64,000 nucleotides of DNA from NCBI GenBank assembly GCA_947650365.1, contig OX393549.1, positions 33,093,126 through 33,157,125 on the forward strand, written 5' to 3'. Positions 1 through 36,670 of this stretch are shown piece after piece. The notes under the pieces are model-generated. The model saw only the letters and a list, made by a program, of their open reading frames with translations, searched no databases and was not told the origin of the DNA. Numbering within the stretch: the first letter of the stretch is position 1; each line of letters begins with the position of its first letter. The DNA comes from Chamaelirium japonicum. Taxonomy: Eukaryota; Streptophyta; Magnoliopsida; Liliales; Melanthiaceae. The translations under genes were made by a program, and so were the position numbers.

Positions 1-362
1 CTTTCTGCATTCTCTTTTTATTTGTAGGGGTCTTATCCAACTTAGTCTCTATCTTCATTTGTGGTTAGACTCTTGGAAATGTCTGAGAGTAGTTGAGGGG
101 GTCCCTTACAAGCCTTCTATCTTTGAAATTATTTAGGGGATTTTATTCCCTTGCTGGAGAAGATTATTGTCAGATACCGATCGATGGTTCTCCACCTGTC
201 ACTGAAATTTTCTCCGCTCATAGACGCCAACCTAGAATCATGAAAAAAACATATTTTTGACATTTTCCTTACATTGCGCTTCTCAGAAAAGACCATGTAT
301 TATATAAGTCGATGCCTTAACTTGACTTCCTGGTAGTTGATTGTTGAAGCAGTAGCTCTAGG
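1..362. other. Unassigned left edge
   Basis: No gene or repeat structure that I can support. A short open stretch follows a TTATTTGTAG acceptor-like site near 27. Confidence 0.3.
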
Positions 363-1051
363 CAATGTTATCAGACCCGTACCAGACGTTGACCCGGTCT
401 AGGGCCCAGGTCATGGGTCTCTGGTTCAACCGTTGGGTCAACCGGTTGAACTAGTGATATATTTAAATAAATAAATAAATACAATCGGGAGATCAGCACT
501 CGGCAGCAGTCGAGAGCTCGGCACCGGCGACAGTCGGGAGATCGGCAATCGACATAGAGATGGCGGCAGGCGGCACTCGATGGCAGTCAAAAGATCGGCA
601 CCGGCGGCAGTCGGAAGATCGGCACTCGGCACAGAGACGATGGTAGGCAGCTCGGCAACAGTTGGGAGATCGGCACCGGTGGCAATCGAGAGATCAACAC
701 TCAGCACAGAACGACGGTAGGTGACACTTGATGGCAGGCGGGAGATCCGCACCGGTGGTGGTTGAGAGACCGGCATCGGCGGCCCGGCTTCGTGCCCCAG
801 TCAGACGACTCAAACTCCCTAGGGTCTCTCACCGCTCGAGATCGACAAGAAAGTAGAGAAAAACCGAGAGAACGACTCCGCTCGAGATTCAGTTTCCTCA
901 TTTAATTAACACGCAGTGGGTTTTAAACCGAGACAGGTCACTCGGGTCTACACACAATCCGCCGGTTCACTCGGGTTTCACCGGTTCCAAAGCATTTCTG
1001 ATCTGATCTATCAACCGAACCATCCAGTCTGGTCTGGTTCTGATAACAATG
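363..1051. mobile_element. Non-autonomous hAT-type element, TIR CAATGTTATCAGA
   Basis: The ends are CAATGTTATCAGACCC and, inverted, CATTGTTATCAGAACC. They are flanked by a perfect 8-bp target duplication GCTCTAGG (355-362 and 1052-1059). The interior is made of CGGCACTCGGCA-like tandem motifs and ACCGGTT-rich ends. No transposase is present. An 8-bp duplication plus CA-starting ends is the hAT signature. Confidence 0.85.
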
Positions 1052-1059
1052 GCTCTAGG

Positions 1060-2978
1060 TCGAGAGCTAGATCCTTACCTTACCTTATTATTAGAGAAGG
1101 GGAAAGGAGTAGGCCTAGGCTAAAAGAAAGCATCTTCCTTTGCGAATGCAGTGGATCGGTTCTTGTATACAGTAAATTATGTATATGTAAGGGGGCTGTG
1201 GTTAGCTATTTATTAACAGGCTGGCACAATTGGTGGTATTGATCCTATGAATCGATCAGGTTTTCACCCCTTTCAATGTTTTGTTGATTTCTCAACGCAA
1301 GGCTTTTTTATTATCTTCTTTAGAGGCTCCACGACTTTATAAATCCTCTTCAGAGCTCCCCTCTATCTTGTTTGACTCCATGTTCATTTCTTTCAACCAA
1401 CTAAACAAGGGATCGGCAATTTTATTTCCATGGGACATCAAATCGGTTCAAATTTTATGTGGCAACTTCAACTCGTGAGCCATTACTGCCTATTTTGAGC
1501 TATTTTCATATCTTTGTGGCCTTGATGAGTTCCCAAATACTTCTTACACTCATTTCTATTTGTTTCATCCTTTTTTGCACCAATGCCCTGACTCGTGCAT
1601 AATAATGTAAATCACCAGCGTAGACCCAATAAACAATGCAAGGACTTGCAGATTACCAGATAAAAATATTAGGCTGGTGCTTTAATGTGAAGTGTCGTGT
1701 AAACCGAGAAACTACACCAACAATTTGACCCAAAGCACAATTCCATTCCTTCACTTGGAATGCGGAAGAAATCTAACAAACACCTGATGTAAAGGGATTC
1801 CCAAAATAGTTCCCATGATACAATCTAACTAGTGTGCATTGTATATTTGTATGCATAGAAGTTTGCACTACTTCTCTACAATCAGAACACTTCTGCTGCA
1901 CAAGTGTTATAAGCACTTATTCCAATCTTTTAACAGATCATAACAGAAAAGAGGAATTAGAGGGGAAGGATTCTAGAATTCAGATCGAGTAAAATGTTGG
2001 AGGAAAGGGTTGTTTATATTGACACCAGACCCGCACACTTAGTTGAAGGGGTGCCAGAGACACCTGTTATGCCAACCGACCACTAATTGTTTGGCCCAAC
2101 GGTTGGAAAACATTGAGTCCACTCGATCACTCCGGCACAATCAAACTGGTGGAAACCGCTAAGTCTACTCAATTTCTAACCCGAATTGCACTGGACTCAA
2201 CCTAACCAGTTAGGAACATAGTCAAAAGTAAAGGCCCCTCAAGAGACTCACGACGATGCACCATACTAAGTGCAAAGCATGCCTAATTGGCGCCAACAGT
2301 CCTTTTAGTGCCCTATAGCCCATTGGACATGTAGCACGTGCGCTATGCTGTGATGCACCTCATTGCACATAGGTCGACGTGTACCACACCGTCTCCGCAT
2401 GTTCATTCCAAACAATGAATGGGATAACCATTTCCTTATATACTACAACTCATACCCCACTAGCAATGTGAGGGTAAATTTTAGCTAGCAAAAGAAGGTA
2501 CAGGCCAAAATAAGGGAATGTCTTTTGGAGGGAAATTTTGTGATAAAAAATTTGGAGGAACACACTTTTCCACCTAAACAATAATGAGGCAAAAGTCAAA
2601 ATACCAATCAAGTAGCAAGTGTAAATATGGAAGAACAATTGTTTTCTAATTATTTATCAGTTAATTTAATAACTTTAATTACTTGTGCAGGTTTCATATT
2701 ATCCTTCTAGTCACTAAATGATGAATAATATCAGCATAATTTTTTTATGACACGTCCTCATTGTCTTTGCAGGCGAAGCGGTTCTTGATCTCCTAATATA
2801 GAAGAACCGGGGGATCGGAGGGCCGGATGTGATTCTACTAAAACTCCTCCAGCCACCCCTAGGTTTTTTTTCCCCTTTTTTTTCTTTTGTCACTATAAAC
2901 TTAGTGCCCTTCTTACCCTTCTGTAAAGAAATCCCTACTAGAAATAGCATATGCCTAACCTTTCTTTCCCATCTTCAG
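1060..2978. other. Non-coding spacer
   Basis: Only short open frames without family motifs. Nothing further is recognised. Confidence 0.4.
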
Positions 2979-3295
2979 CCGCCGCTTATTTCTCGACTAA
3001 AATTATCAGAGGTACTCTGACCTTAGTTTGATATTAGTCAGAATCTAGGTAATGCTATTGTAAAGACCTTGCCTTAGCCTACTCCCAGGAGAGTTTTGTA
3101 CTTCCACCTACCCTCGTGGCGAGTCGCCTGGAGATTAGTGCTGCTCCTGCTGCTCAGATCGTGGTTGCTCGATCGGAGTCGAAGGCGAACTGGGTCACGG
3201 GGAGAGCGGGCGGGGATGTGGGCTGCTGCTATCAAAATCTCATTTCAGTTTGCACCAAACCTGATTATTTGGGTTCCATCCTTGAATCTTTATGA
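2979..3295 (+). other. Two candidate terminal exons of an unrecognised gene
   Basis: Exon 2979-3011 (after CATCTTCAG, before GTACTCTG) would give PPLISRLKLSE. Exon 3089-3295 (after CTACTCCCAG) would give a 68-codon tail starting ESFVLPPTLVASRLEISAAP and ending LGSILESL with TGA. Both are in phase, and the second has more balanced codon composition than its surroundings. I do not recognise the protein. No convincing upstream exon was found, so it may be a captured gene piece or the end of a gene starting outside the window. Confidence 0.3.
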
Positions 3296-3648
3296 TGTTT
3301 GCAAGGATGTGCTGCTTACGATTTTCTGTAATTTGGAAAAGAAAAAACCTTGATTAAACTCATAATCTTACTAAATGATGCGATCCATTTCATCTTTTTC
3401 ATGGCAACTGTGCTGTATTTGTTCTGTGGAAAATACTGTTTAACTCTTTGCCCCGAATGGTTCGACCAGAATGGTGTGTCCGGATCACAGCCATCCGTTC
3501 CACCCAGCCCCGACGGGCAGGCGGATGCTGTAATTGGATGCCACGTTAGTCTAGTTGTACATTCGGGTTAAATGTTTCAGGTTGAGTAGCATTGCTCTTG
3601 TTCTATTGGTAGTTTGGTACTTCTATATATCCTGCAAGTTGAATCAAA

Positions 3649-4160
3649 TAGGGGTGAGCGTCGGTTTTGTCTGTCGGTTTTATTTTTTTTTGGTTTTCGA
3701 AAAATCAAAACCGAAACCGAAATGGTCAGTTTTTGTTGGTTCGGTGTGATTGGTTTTCAGTTCCGTTTCGGTTGATATGACGTATGCTAGAATTCTTGGT
3801 TCTTGAATCTTGATCGTCAGTTCGTCACAAATAAGTGGATGATTGTGTCCTTACATTGTGCCAAAATGAAAGTTTAAAGCAAAATCAACTGATGTTCACT
3901 CTTTTGAAGCATTGTAAATGTAACATATTACTTCATACTTGCACTTACTGGAAACTAAAGTATTATGGCCGTTGGGTTTATGATTTTAGAAGTCGGGTCG
4001 GTTTTTTCGGTTTTGGTTCGGTGTTCCATACCCGGGAGCCGAAACCGATTTAATCGGTTTTGTCGGTTCAGTTTGTTTTCGGTTCGGTTTGATGTTCGGT
4101 TTGGTTATTTCGGCTAAATTTTGGTCGGTTTCAGTTCAGGTCGGTTTTTGCACAACCTTA
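3649..4160. mobile_element. Non-autonomous hAT-type element, TIR TAGGGGTG
   Basis: Starts TAGGGGTGAGCGTCGGT and ends TGCACAACCTTA, an imperfect inverted repeat. It is flanked by GAATCAAA (3641-3648) and GAATCAAG (4161-4168), a 7/8 target duplication. The subterminal regions are packed with CGGTTTTGGTT and AAACCGAAAC motifs in opposite orientation. No coding sequence is seen. Confidence 0.75.
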
Positions 4161-4185
4161 GAATCAAGCATTAAACTCCAGCTGA

Positions 4186-4575
4186 GAGCATCCCGAAGGG
4201 ACTCCTCGAGCGCTCGCTATTATAGGGAGCCAAAAGGGCTTCCCAACAAAGTAGGAGCCACTTTTTCAATTTTAGTCCAAGGAACTCCCTATTGTAGGGA
4301 GCCATATTCGGAATGGCCACATGCCCTATTATAGGGAGCCATATGGGCCGTCCGATTTCCTTTTGGAGAGCTAGTTGCTGTGCTGTTGATGCAATATACG
4401 ACGAGTTGGCCCCAGTGGTAGTGAGTGCTCGCTGGTTCCTCCGAAGTGGCAAGCAGTTTAGCAAAACCCTACAATAGCGAGCTGCTGTAGGAGTCCGTTG
4501 AGGTGCGCGGCTTTTTCATCACCCCGCACACGCTATTGTAGCAAAGGAGGAATGGTGAGTCGCTTGGAGATGCTC
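4186..4575. mobile_element. MITE with GAGCATCTCCAAG-type inverted repeats
   Basis: The left end GAGCATCCCGAAGGGACTC pairs with the right end, inverted GAGCATCTCCAAGCGACTC. The flanks are TGA and TAA, compatible with a decayed 3-bp TNA target site, which would suggest PIF/Harbinger. A CTATTATAGGGAGCC motif occurs three times inside (near 4216, 4290 and 4327). Confidence 0.6.
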
Positions 4576-5216
4576 TAAGAACTAAGCCACACTATTGAGC
4601 ATCTGTCAGCGTCTCGGTCCAGTTCCCACTGGCACCTCCATGTGGGTACCCGTCGGTGCTTTCTATGTCAGCGAATGTGTTTGCCGCTGCACCTCGTGTC
4701 CCCTGGCCTCCTCTGCACGCCTATCGTCTAGTAGGCGTGCCATCGCGACTAAGTCTGCTGTTCTACCGACCCGTCGACGTCTTTGTCTGGTGCCCGTTGG
4801 CGCTGTTGGTGCCTCCGCGCAGCATGATTTGTTGTGCCATCAAGGTGCTCCCACTCGATCCGACACCCGCACGTATCCATACCAATGCGGCATTTTGTTG
4901 CGATCCGTCTAGTGTTGATCTCCTCGGATCCTGGATGGCTCCCACTAATCACTGTTTTATTGATCACCACATTGGTCCCACCGTGCCGGGAAGATGCCTA
5001 GGCCGCACCCTTCTCCCTCGTCTCATTTCCAATGTCTCGAACCATCCCAAAGGAAACAATCTCACGGCCTCCCCCTCGAGTTCTCCTCCAACAACCCGAA
5101 CCACCAGGAGGGGGAGGCGCTGTACCGCGGCCCGAATCACTCTTTGAACCTGATCGTGAGAAATTTTGTCCGAGTGTCCTAAAACATCACAAATGATCAG
5201 CACGGTGCCTTCAACT
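4576..5216. other. GC-richer non-coding stretch
   Basis: Overlapping open frames on both strands of 100-160 codons but no recognisable domain, no consistent codon bias and no splice pattern. Possibly old transposon sequence. Confidence 0.35.
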
Positions 5217-5278
5217 AGACCCGACCCGACCCGACCCGACCCAACCCAACCCAACCCAACCCAACCCAACCCAACCCG
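5217..5278. repeat. (CCCGA)n/(CCCAA)n pentanucleotide array
   Basis: About twelve units of GACCC then AACCC. It lies 240 bp beyond the stop codon of the SLH gene. Confidence 0.95.
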
Positions 5279-5516
5279 TGAGTGGACTGGAATTTGCCAT
5301 ACCACCCGGATCCGACTTACAGAGGTCCAGTTTGGGATGCAACCACTGCCATGATGCAAGGATAACAACTCTGTAATGTTTCAAAAAATTTCACCTCCTC
5401 TTACAAGAATTTTCATCACTCGATATATATTCACCCTTGTCCATCCGAATCTAAGGGGGGAAAAAGATACACCATAAGCTACAATTCATCAAAGTATTAT
5501 TGCTTCGCAGCGCCGC

Positions 5517-28392
<22,876 letters not shown>

Positions 28393-28412
28393 TATATATA
28401 TATATATATATA
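28393..28412. repeat. TA microsatellite right of the foldback element
   Basis: Ten TA units directly after GCCCCC. Probably the other half of the array at 27,952-27,992. Confidence 0.95.
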
Positions 28413-29791
28413 AAATTAAAACTAATTAAACTAGAGACATTGATCTAATTCACTAGTATGGTCCAATAATATGCTACTTAAGAATATAATGTCGTGGTGA
28501 ACACTTTGTCTAATACAGGATTATGTGTAAAGTTTCAAATTAGGATGAAATGTCTTTCTTTGATGCTAAATTACATTAGTGTCACTCTATTGATCAGGAG
28601 TGTAATGTCATTATCTAACCTATATCGACCAATTCTTTGATCCATGAATCTCAACTTCCAATTACACCGTTAAAATAATTTTAGAAAAATAATTAATGTC
28701 GACCTGGTTAGAATCTCTCTCAAGCACTTTCTTAGGTTTGTCGATTTAAGGAGAACAAGAAAATGGATGGATGTTTATTTCCCCCGTTACTTGAAAAAAT
28801 CCTTCGGATATATTGTATTACATTGTAGGGATCTTATCACATACCAGATTATGTCTAACATGTCAAAGTTTTCGTATTAGTCCATGAAATATACATGAAA
28901 TCTCTATCGCGAGAGCACATTTTGAGATCAATCAGAGAGAATAACATAACAAATGTTGGGATTCTACTCCATTATGGAATGCAAATGATGACTAGCAAGA
29001 TAATAAACAGCTTACAAATCTAGTTTAGAAAATAGATGAACTACGGTTGAGGGGTTTAGCATGCAAAGGTTGACACAACAATCAAGTAAGGTTTAAGTGG
29101 GATCCCTAGGCCTTATACTGATATGGCAAAAGGGGAAAAGAGGGAAGGGGAAAAAGTGAACTTAGCAAGTCAAGACTTGTGCAAGCACAATGCCCTAAAG
29201 GTTATTTTCCCGCCTCAATAGGTACTTGAATGCCTCCGACGAACGCTCCCCATGGTACAATGACTGAACTCCTCTTCAGTACCGAAGAGAATCTCTTTGG
29301 GACTCTCAGCGTACTCCAGGCAGCAACCGAATCACAAACAAGAGAGAAAGAAATAGAGAGAGTGGAGGGTGCTCTTGGCTTTTGGTTGTGTGTTTCTAAC
29401 TTTATTGGACCCTCTCTTATATAGAGGTCCTTAGCCGTAACGTTCCCCCACTCAAAGTCCATCGCATGCAGCAACGGTTCCCGCACTAAAGAGAATTCAT
29501 TGCTCTATCGGGTATAACGATTGCATGCATTAGGGTAGAGATCCAGGTTCAACGAACCTAACTCAGCCTCATGAAGTATGTAACAGTTGGAATAACTCTC
29601 CATTAAAATTTAAAAAATAACGCAAAAGATGGCCCAAAGCCCGAAGCCCATTTGCATCCACGCAGCTCACGAGCCGAGGCCTCAGCCCAAGTTCGAGCCC
29701 GTGCCCGGCCTAACTCGGATCGACTCAGCGCATGCGCACGTGTGTTGTGGGCTATGACATGGCTTTTCGGAAGCTACAAAGCCCAATGAAG
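28413..29791. other. Unassigned spacer left of the LARD-like element
   Basis: Includes TTTTGAGATCAATCAGAGA (28919-28937), shared with 48022-48040, which hints at interspersed repeats. No gene is seen. Confidence 0.4.
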
Positions 29792-29796
29792 GAAGT

Positions 29797-30487
29797 TGTA
29801 ACGACCAGGAATTTTAAAAGTTTATAAATTACAATTTTACCCTTGTGATGAAATAATATTTAACATTTATACTTTAGTGTCATCATCGGCGATAGAATTC
29901 GAACGGATCTCGTTTCACAAGAATCCAACGTTCAGACCAATAGTTATGGCCACTTGAATATTCTCGATACAAATAACATGATCCGAATTTTCCTGGCTTG
30001 ATTCAGAGGTGATTCTGTCATACAAGAACTTCTCATTAGACACCGTAGTGCGACTCATAGCAACCGTATTATTTTTTTGGAATTTTAGAAATGAAAATCA
30101 TAATTTTTGGATGCAAAACGGATTTATAAAGATATAAAGAAAGTTCAAAAATAACTAAAAGAAGAATATATATATATATATATATATATATACACTTTTA
30201 TTTATGAATATTAATTTAATATATAAGTATTCGTTGCGAGTCTGTCGGACCCGCTAATGTACGCGTGTCAACGTGTCTCACCACGGCGAGGGTTCGAGCT
30301 TGAGTCAGGGCCGTAGGTTATAAAAAAATAATAAAAAAAATAATAAAAAACTAAAACAAAAACTAAAACCCAAAACCCAAACCCAAAATTCAAACCCGAA
30401 CCCGAACCCAGCCCAAGCCCAACCCGACCCTCTCTCTCTTATCCCTCTCTCTCTCTCATCTCTCTGATATCTCTCCCATCTCTCCGA

Positions 30488-30547
<60 letters not shown>

Positions 30548-33500
30548 TCTCCCTCATCCTCGCACCCGACCCTCTCTCTCTCCCCCAAACCCGATCCGAT
30601 CCGACCCAGCCCCCTCCATCCCATCAGCCGCCGTCCCCCATCTTTGACCTCACCGTCGGCCGCCGCCCCTAGGCCCTAAGCTGGCCGCCGCCCCTAGACC
30701 CTAAGCATGGCCGCCGCCCCCCTCCCTTTTTTACCATATAAAACCCAACCCCATGCCTCCTTCCTTCAACCCTGAGCCCCCTCTCTCTCAACCCATGTCT
30801 CTCTCTCCTCTGCATCTCTCACTCCTTTCCTCTCCCTCTCTCGGGTTTCTGCGGTGCCGCTCGACGGCCGCCACCACCCAGGTAAGAGGCCCCTTTCGGC
30901 CTCCCTCTCTTGTGTCGCCACCCGGCCCGACCACCAGCACCCCACAACCCGATCCGGTCCGACGGTCGCCAACCCATCAATGGTGCCCCATCACCCCGCC
31001 ACCTCGCCTCGACGCCGATAGGCCCCGACGCCGTCGCCGTCACCGACAACCCGGTCCCCTGTGCCCCATCACACTTTCCCCGGGTCGCACGAGCCAATGG
31101 CCCAATCGCCGGTCGCACGGCCCCGACGCCATCGCCGACAACCCAACGACCCGAACCGCCCGATCCTTAGACTCCCTTACAGCCGACCAACGCCGTCAGG
31201 CTACCGGATTTTAGTCGGGTCACTGTAAGGGGTACTCACTCTCTCTCGATCTCTTGGTGTGTGTGTGGCAATCGACCACAAACCAATGGCCACCCCTCGG
31301 CCTTGCTAGTAGAGGGCTCACCCCATGTCATGTCTCCTCTGGTGGGTGTATGTGCAGGTGTGAGTGTGGGTATTATTGCATGGGTGTTGAGTGATGAGAG
31401 TGTTGTGTGTTGTGTGTGTACAGGGGGGAGTATGGTGCGTGAGTGTGTGAGTTGAAGATGATGATGGTGATGAGATGCCCGATCGACGCCCGATGTTGCT
31501 CCATTAACCTACGTACCCAATCTGATCGACCTCCACCCTCCTCGTTTAACCAACCTCCCTTACTGCTAGTCGATGCCGGCAGGCTAGCTGATCGATCAAT
31601 GATGCCTTGTCGCTCTCCTGGTTTGAAACCTCCGATGTATACAACGCCGACTTCCGTCGGCTCACGATGGACACCCCATTTACCACACCCAAGTGGTGCT
31701 ACCTGAATACTGGCCACCACCACCCGACTCTCTAACTCTTTGTTTATATCTAACATGCTAGTAGTGTGTACGGAGTGTGTGTATTAAGATGTCATCATAC
31801 ATGTGGGTGCAGTAGTACGTGAGTAGGTGTGTGCATGAAATGCTAATGGCAATATTATTGGGTAGCAAGAGGATAAGACCATCTCTGATGTGTTGATAGA
31901 AACGATGCTTAATACATGATCATGCATGATGCATTGTACATGGTGTATGATGATAACAGAGGATGTGCATGCATATGAACTTGAAACAATATATGAATAT
32001 GTGTCTAATGCATGGTAATGATAGGGTGCATGGGTGCATGCGTGCTCGGGTGTATATTCTTATGAGCGAGTATGCATATATGCAAGTATAACTACACTTA
32101 TGCTTGTAGTATGCAGACATAATATAGAAGGGTGCATGAGTATATGGGTCCATACATACATAAATTGATAGTGGGATAGGGGTATGCATGTGCACGTGAG
32201 TAGATCAGGTGTGTAACTACGTCTCACATGAACCCTGAACGGAACTGTGAATTGTTAGATGAGGCGTGGCGTTGCCTCTCAAGTGAACTGGAAGCCATTC
32301 TACACACCAGAACTAATTACATGGTACGGGAGATCACTACCCTGGCTAAGATAAGCTCTACCTGAATTTCATCACTTGAACACCACCATGCTAAACAAAT
32401 TATAATTACTTTACTGCCAATGGAATTATGTCCCTTTGCTAAAATACTATGATCAATTGATATTTCATGATAATTGTAGACCTTTATTTGCTATACTATC
32501 AAATTGATCAAGTGACACTGCACGTTATTTAGATAATTAATTATGCTGTTATGGAAATTAAAGATAGGAGTCCATAATGCTGCATGCGGGTCCTGCCGGA
32601 CATCGTCGCATGTAGTCGAGTGGACCCCGTCTTGCATGCGGAGTCGCGAGTCCGGCGACGCATGCTTAATAATATAATTTAATACTAAATTTCTAATTAC
32701 TTGGACACCGTAAGTAGGAATTTTATTCATGTTAGTAATTAATAATTAAATAATAATTATCGGGCTCACTCTTCTGAATGGAGTGTGGAGACCCGGGCAC
32801 ACGGGAATACGGGCGAGAGTGAAGTTTATAGTTATTGTGATGCATGGGTTGTGAGCGCGGTGTGAATCACGGGGTAAAACATCGAAATCACTTTATTATT
32901 ATAATTATGTGATATTATATCCTGTGGAAAGATTCAGATCCCGTGCGCGCAAGGGCCGTAAACCACCCTGCACGTACAGCTGAAGATCAGTAGGCTAGGG
33001 GGTCACGGGCAGGGATTGTGGTAAAGCCAATAGGTGGTGCCCTCGAAAAGGGATTGGCCTAGCAATCCAGTCTCAGGGTACTTGAAGCCACCAAGGAAAG
33101 CAAGTTGGGCGGTAGAGCTCCACCGTGAAAGACCGAAAACCCCTTATGATCATATGGGTGACTTTGCGCATGGTATCGGAGTATGTGCGGCGAGAGAGTT
33201 GGCCCTCTACATCAAAATAAAAGGCCCGATAGTAATGCCCGGCTGGGGGCAGGATGTGCAAAATAATACCAGGGTTCACAATAGGATTAGAAGACTTGCT
33301 CTGATGTGACATAAATGTTGGTTGTACTCATACAATTGGTAATCATTTTGATAGTTTAGATCTGATCATTTTTGCCTTACTGACTTTGAAATATTTGATA
33401 TGACTATGCCACTGCTAATATGATTGATTCTATATGGTGATGCTTGTTTATTAAGTTATCTGCTAATAAATATTAAATATCATTGTTATTATTATTATTA

Positions 33501-33873
33501 TTATTTTAAAGTTATTATGATTCGTTTAGTGTGGTGGTTGTGGGCTTACAAAACCATAAAGTTTCTGAGGTATTTTTCTTATAAAATGCCTTAGGTCACA
33601 GAGAAGAAGACGGCACCCAAGTGAATAGACTGGAGCAAGGAGTTAATTTCACGTGGCTGAAAGATATTTATGTTTTTGGTTGTAGATACACATTGTATAA
33701 ATGTCAATAAGATTTTGGATATTGAACATTAGTCTTACTATGTATCAGTGTAATCCAAAGATAAAGTTTATTTCTTTACTCTCTCCTTTCTTTCCCAAAA
33801 CCCTCCTAACGAACCGCAGTTCGGTCTGGCTCAGAGACGGTATCCTGGGCGGTCCGAAACGCGGGGCGTTACA
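29797..33873 (+). repeat. 5' LTR of LARD-like element
   Basis: 4,077 bp, starting TGTAACGACCAGG and ending GGGGCGTTACA. It contains a TA array (about 30170-30192), a CT array (30491-30543), a TATAAAA box near 30738 followed by a C-rich leader, and CCCAGGTAAGAGG near 30877, which resembles a splice donor. Confidence 0.93.
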
Positions 33874-36301
33874 GTTGGTATCAGAGCATTAAGATCATAG
33901 GAGTTTTATAAATAATAACAAAGTATTACAATCCTAGGAGTATGTACACGTACGTATCCTGTAGGGATACAAAACGTGATAGTTCATAAAGAGTGGCATC
34001 TAAACTTTAAGATCACATCGAAGAACTAGAGGACCAATAGGCTCATTTAGAAAAGAACATAGAGAAAAATAGGGTGTATGGAAACTTAGAATTTTATCTT
34101 AGGATTTAAATTTGGCATCAAGAATATGGATGATTATTTTATTTAAATTATTAACATATGTCTTATATTTTTAAGAACATCAGAGTAGGTATCACAAGTA
34201 TTTATGTGTGGTTAATTTGTTATTATCAGAGTAATGTAGCATAGCCGTTTAAGTCATAAACAGAGAAATGAGAGAACTTATTCTTGACCTGAATAATTAA
34301 GGATTTGATATATTCTGATTAAGTGTTATAACTGTCAGGCTTAGGGTTGGTCATCATTGTGAAGACAGGAAAGGGCTACCTAGGATAAGATGGAGCCATC
34401 CCTGAAGTGGAAAAAGGGCTATCTATCGCTAGAGTGGAGCCGCCTGAGATATCAAAGTGGAAAGCTAGGAGATTAATCCTAACCTAAAATGTTTACAATG
34501 CTGATTCAATCATTCTCGATGATGATGATACGATTTATCAAAATATTAAAGAAGGGTGGTGCGTTGATCCAATGACCTACCTATTTTGTTCTTTTGGTTC
34601 TAAGACTACTTGTAGAACTTAAGGAGATGTTCCTAAGGATTTTCTTAGGATATGGGTTGGTACCTTCGAATTCATCCTCCTAGAATTTTGAGTTCTAGTA
34701 ATACTATAATGCTTTTTTTTTAGCTGAGGGTGATTTAATAGTATTTTTTTGTATGACATAATAGAAGTATATTGAGCAAACCTAAGGATGCTATTTGATC
34801 TTAAAGAAATTGTTATGTTAATCGGTACTTGAGAAATCCATCCATGCTTAAGAAATTGATTGGTCAATGCTTGGGGAGTTAATATAATTTCATAAGAGAT
34901 ATAATTATCTTAGAACTTTGATGTCATATAAGGTTAGGTCTATGATGTGAAGTAATCTAATGTGGAGCCATCTGAATAATCCAGGCAATACATATTTTTA
35001 TAGCAATTAGCTACTATTCTAAGGTTCATATTTTAAGTATTTGTCTTCTAAGTGTATGCTTTGAAAACTAAAACCGTGAAAGTGTTTCTGTAGTTCCTTA
35101 TCACAGGTTCAATATTGAAATCAATCTAAAGGTATAAGTTTGGATATCGACTATTATGGTCTTTCTAATGACAATATGTTGATCAAGTCCTAGATGTTTG
35201 TCTTTAGCTAGAAACGCTGTAAATTAGATTAGTAGGATATATCTATCATAGTTGATGCATCTTATAGCATTGATTTTTGAATTATTTTAAGTATTAAAGA
35301 CTTAGTTGATATTCTTGAGTCCCTAAAAGGAATTGCTTTTCTCGAAGCTATGACAACTGCTCTACCAAAGGAGACACTCTTCGGGTAAGAAAAGTAGCCA
35401 CAGTTTCTTGAGAACGTTAATTATTCTAGTATAGCTCAGAATTGGCCATCAGGTTATGTATATTAATTGCGAAAACCTAGTGATCTATCTATTCTAATTT
35501 CTTAGGGTATTAGATTTTGGAAATAATATCTTTATAATAGTTAGTAGTAGTTTTTGGAATCGATTGTGATATCTTGTATATTCTTTCTCACTAGTTTTTC
35601 TTTAAAGTTTCAAGGACCCTCAGTAAAATATTTAATAATTCTTAGGATGCTCTGTTGAGGGCAAAAGAATGGAAGAATATAGATTCCCAAATTCTTTCTT
35701 TGATATACGGGCAATGATTATAAGACTTATTGGATGATAAGGTGACTCGTTCTACTGTTAAACTTTCATTATATGGGAATCGCTCTCTCGGGGTGCACCG
35801 TATAGGAAATTATTATAGTGACTAGTGTATATGTGGAATAGTTGAACTTATCCTTTTCTTTGGGAACTATAGTAGTCGGAATTGCACATGTGACTGATTG
35901 CATACTTTTTTGGTATACAACTTTGCTGATTTCGCACACTGGTCAGATAGCAGTAGCACATGCTTGGATACTTGTCATTTGCGCAATGGCTTACAAAAAA
36001 CCAAATAAATTATTGATTGAAAACAAAATCTATATATGGTACCAATATCGACTTGACCTATTGCAAGTTCTATTGGATGGTTAAATTTATACACATGTGA
36101 GTTACTTAAAAACCACTTCTGAATATGATGTATATCTCTCGTAGGCAAGAATGTATATGAGACTTCTATTACTTGATATAAACTTTATTATATCATGTTC
36201 ATACTCTTGAAATAATTTTCAACGAAAACATGGTGATTATATCCTAAGTCCTATAAGTGTGTTTGAATTTCGAGGACAAAATTCTTTTAAGGGGGGAAGG
36301 A
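33874..36301 (+). other. Internal region of LARD-like element
   Basis: AT-rich, about 2.4 kb. It starts with the primer-binding site and ends with the purine tract AAGGGGGGAAGGA. No long open frame or retroviral motif is visible on either strand. Confidence 0.8.
33876..33887 (+). promoter_or_regulatory. Primer-binding site (tRNA-iMet type)
   Basis: TGGTATCAGAGC lies two bases after the 5' LTR, the usual complement of the 3' end of plant initiator Met tRNA. Confidence 0.85.
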
Positions 36302-36668
36302 TATAACGACCAGGAATTTTAAAAGTTTATAAATTACAATTTTACCCTTGTGATGAAATAATATTTAACATTTATACTTTAGTGTCATCATCGGCGATAG
36401 AATTCCAACGGATCTTGTTTCACTCGAATCCAACGTTCGGACCAATAGTTATGGCCACTTGAATATTCTCGATAAAAATAACATGATCCGAATTTTTCTG
36501 GCTTGATTCAGAGGTGATTCTGTCATACGAGAACTTCTCATTAGACACTGCAGTGCGACTCATAGCAACCGTATTATTTTTCTGGAATTTTAGAAATGAA
36601 AATCATAATTTTTGGATGCAAAACGGATTTATAAAGATATAAAGAAAGTTCAAAAATAACTAAAAGAA

Positions 36669-36670
<2 letters not shown>

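Noticed and set aside
4964-5368. 134-codon minus-strand open frame including GLGWVGLGWV
   Set aside because: Contains the pentanucleotide array and no family motif; too weak to call a gene.
30753-31214. 153-codon Pro-rich open frame in the 5' LTR
   Set aside because: Lies in the C-rich LTR leader, not preserved at equal length in the other LTR, and has no domain.
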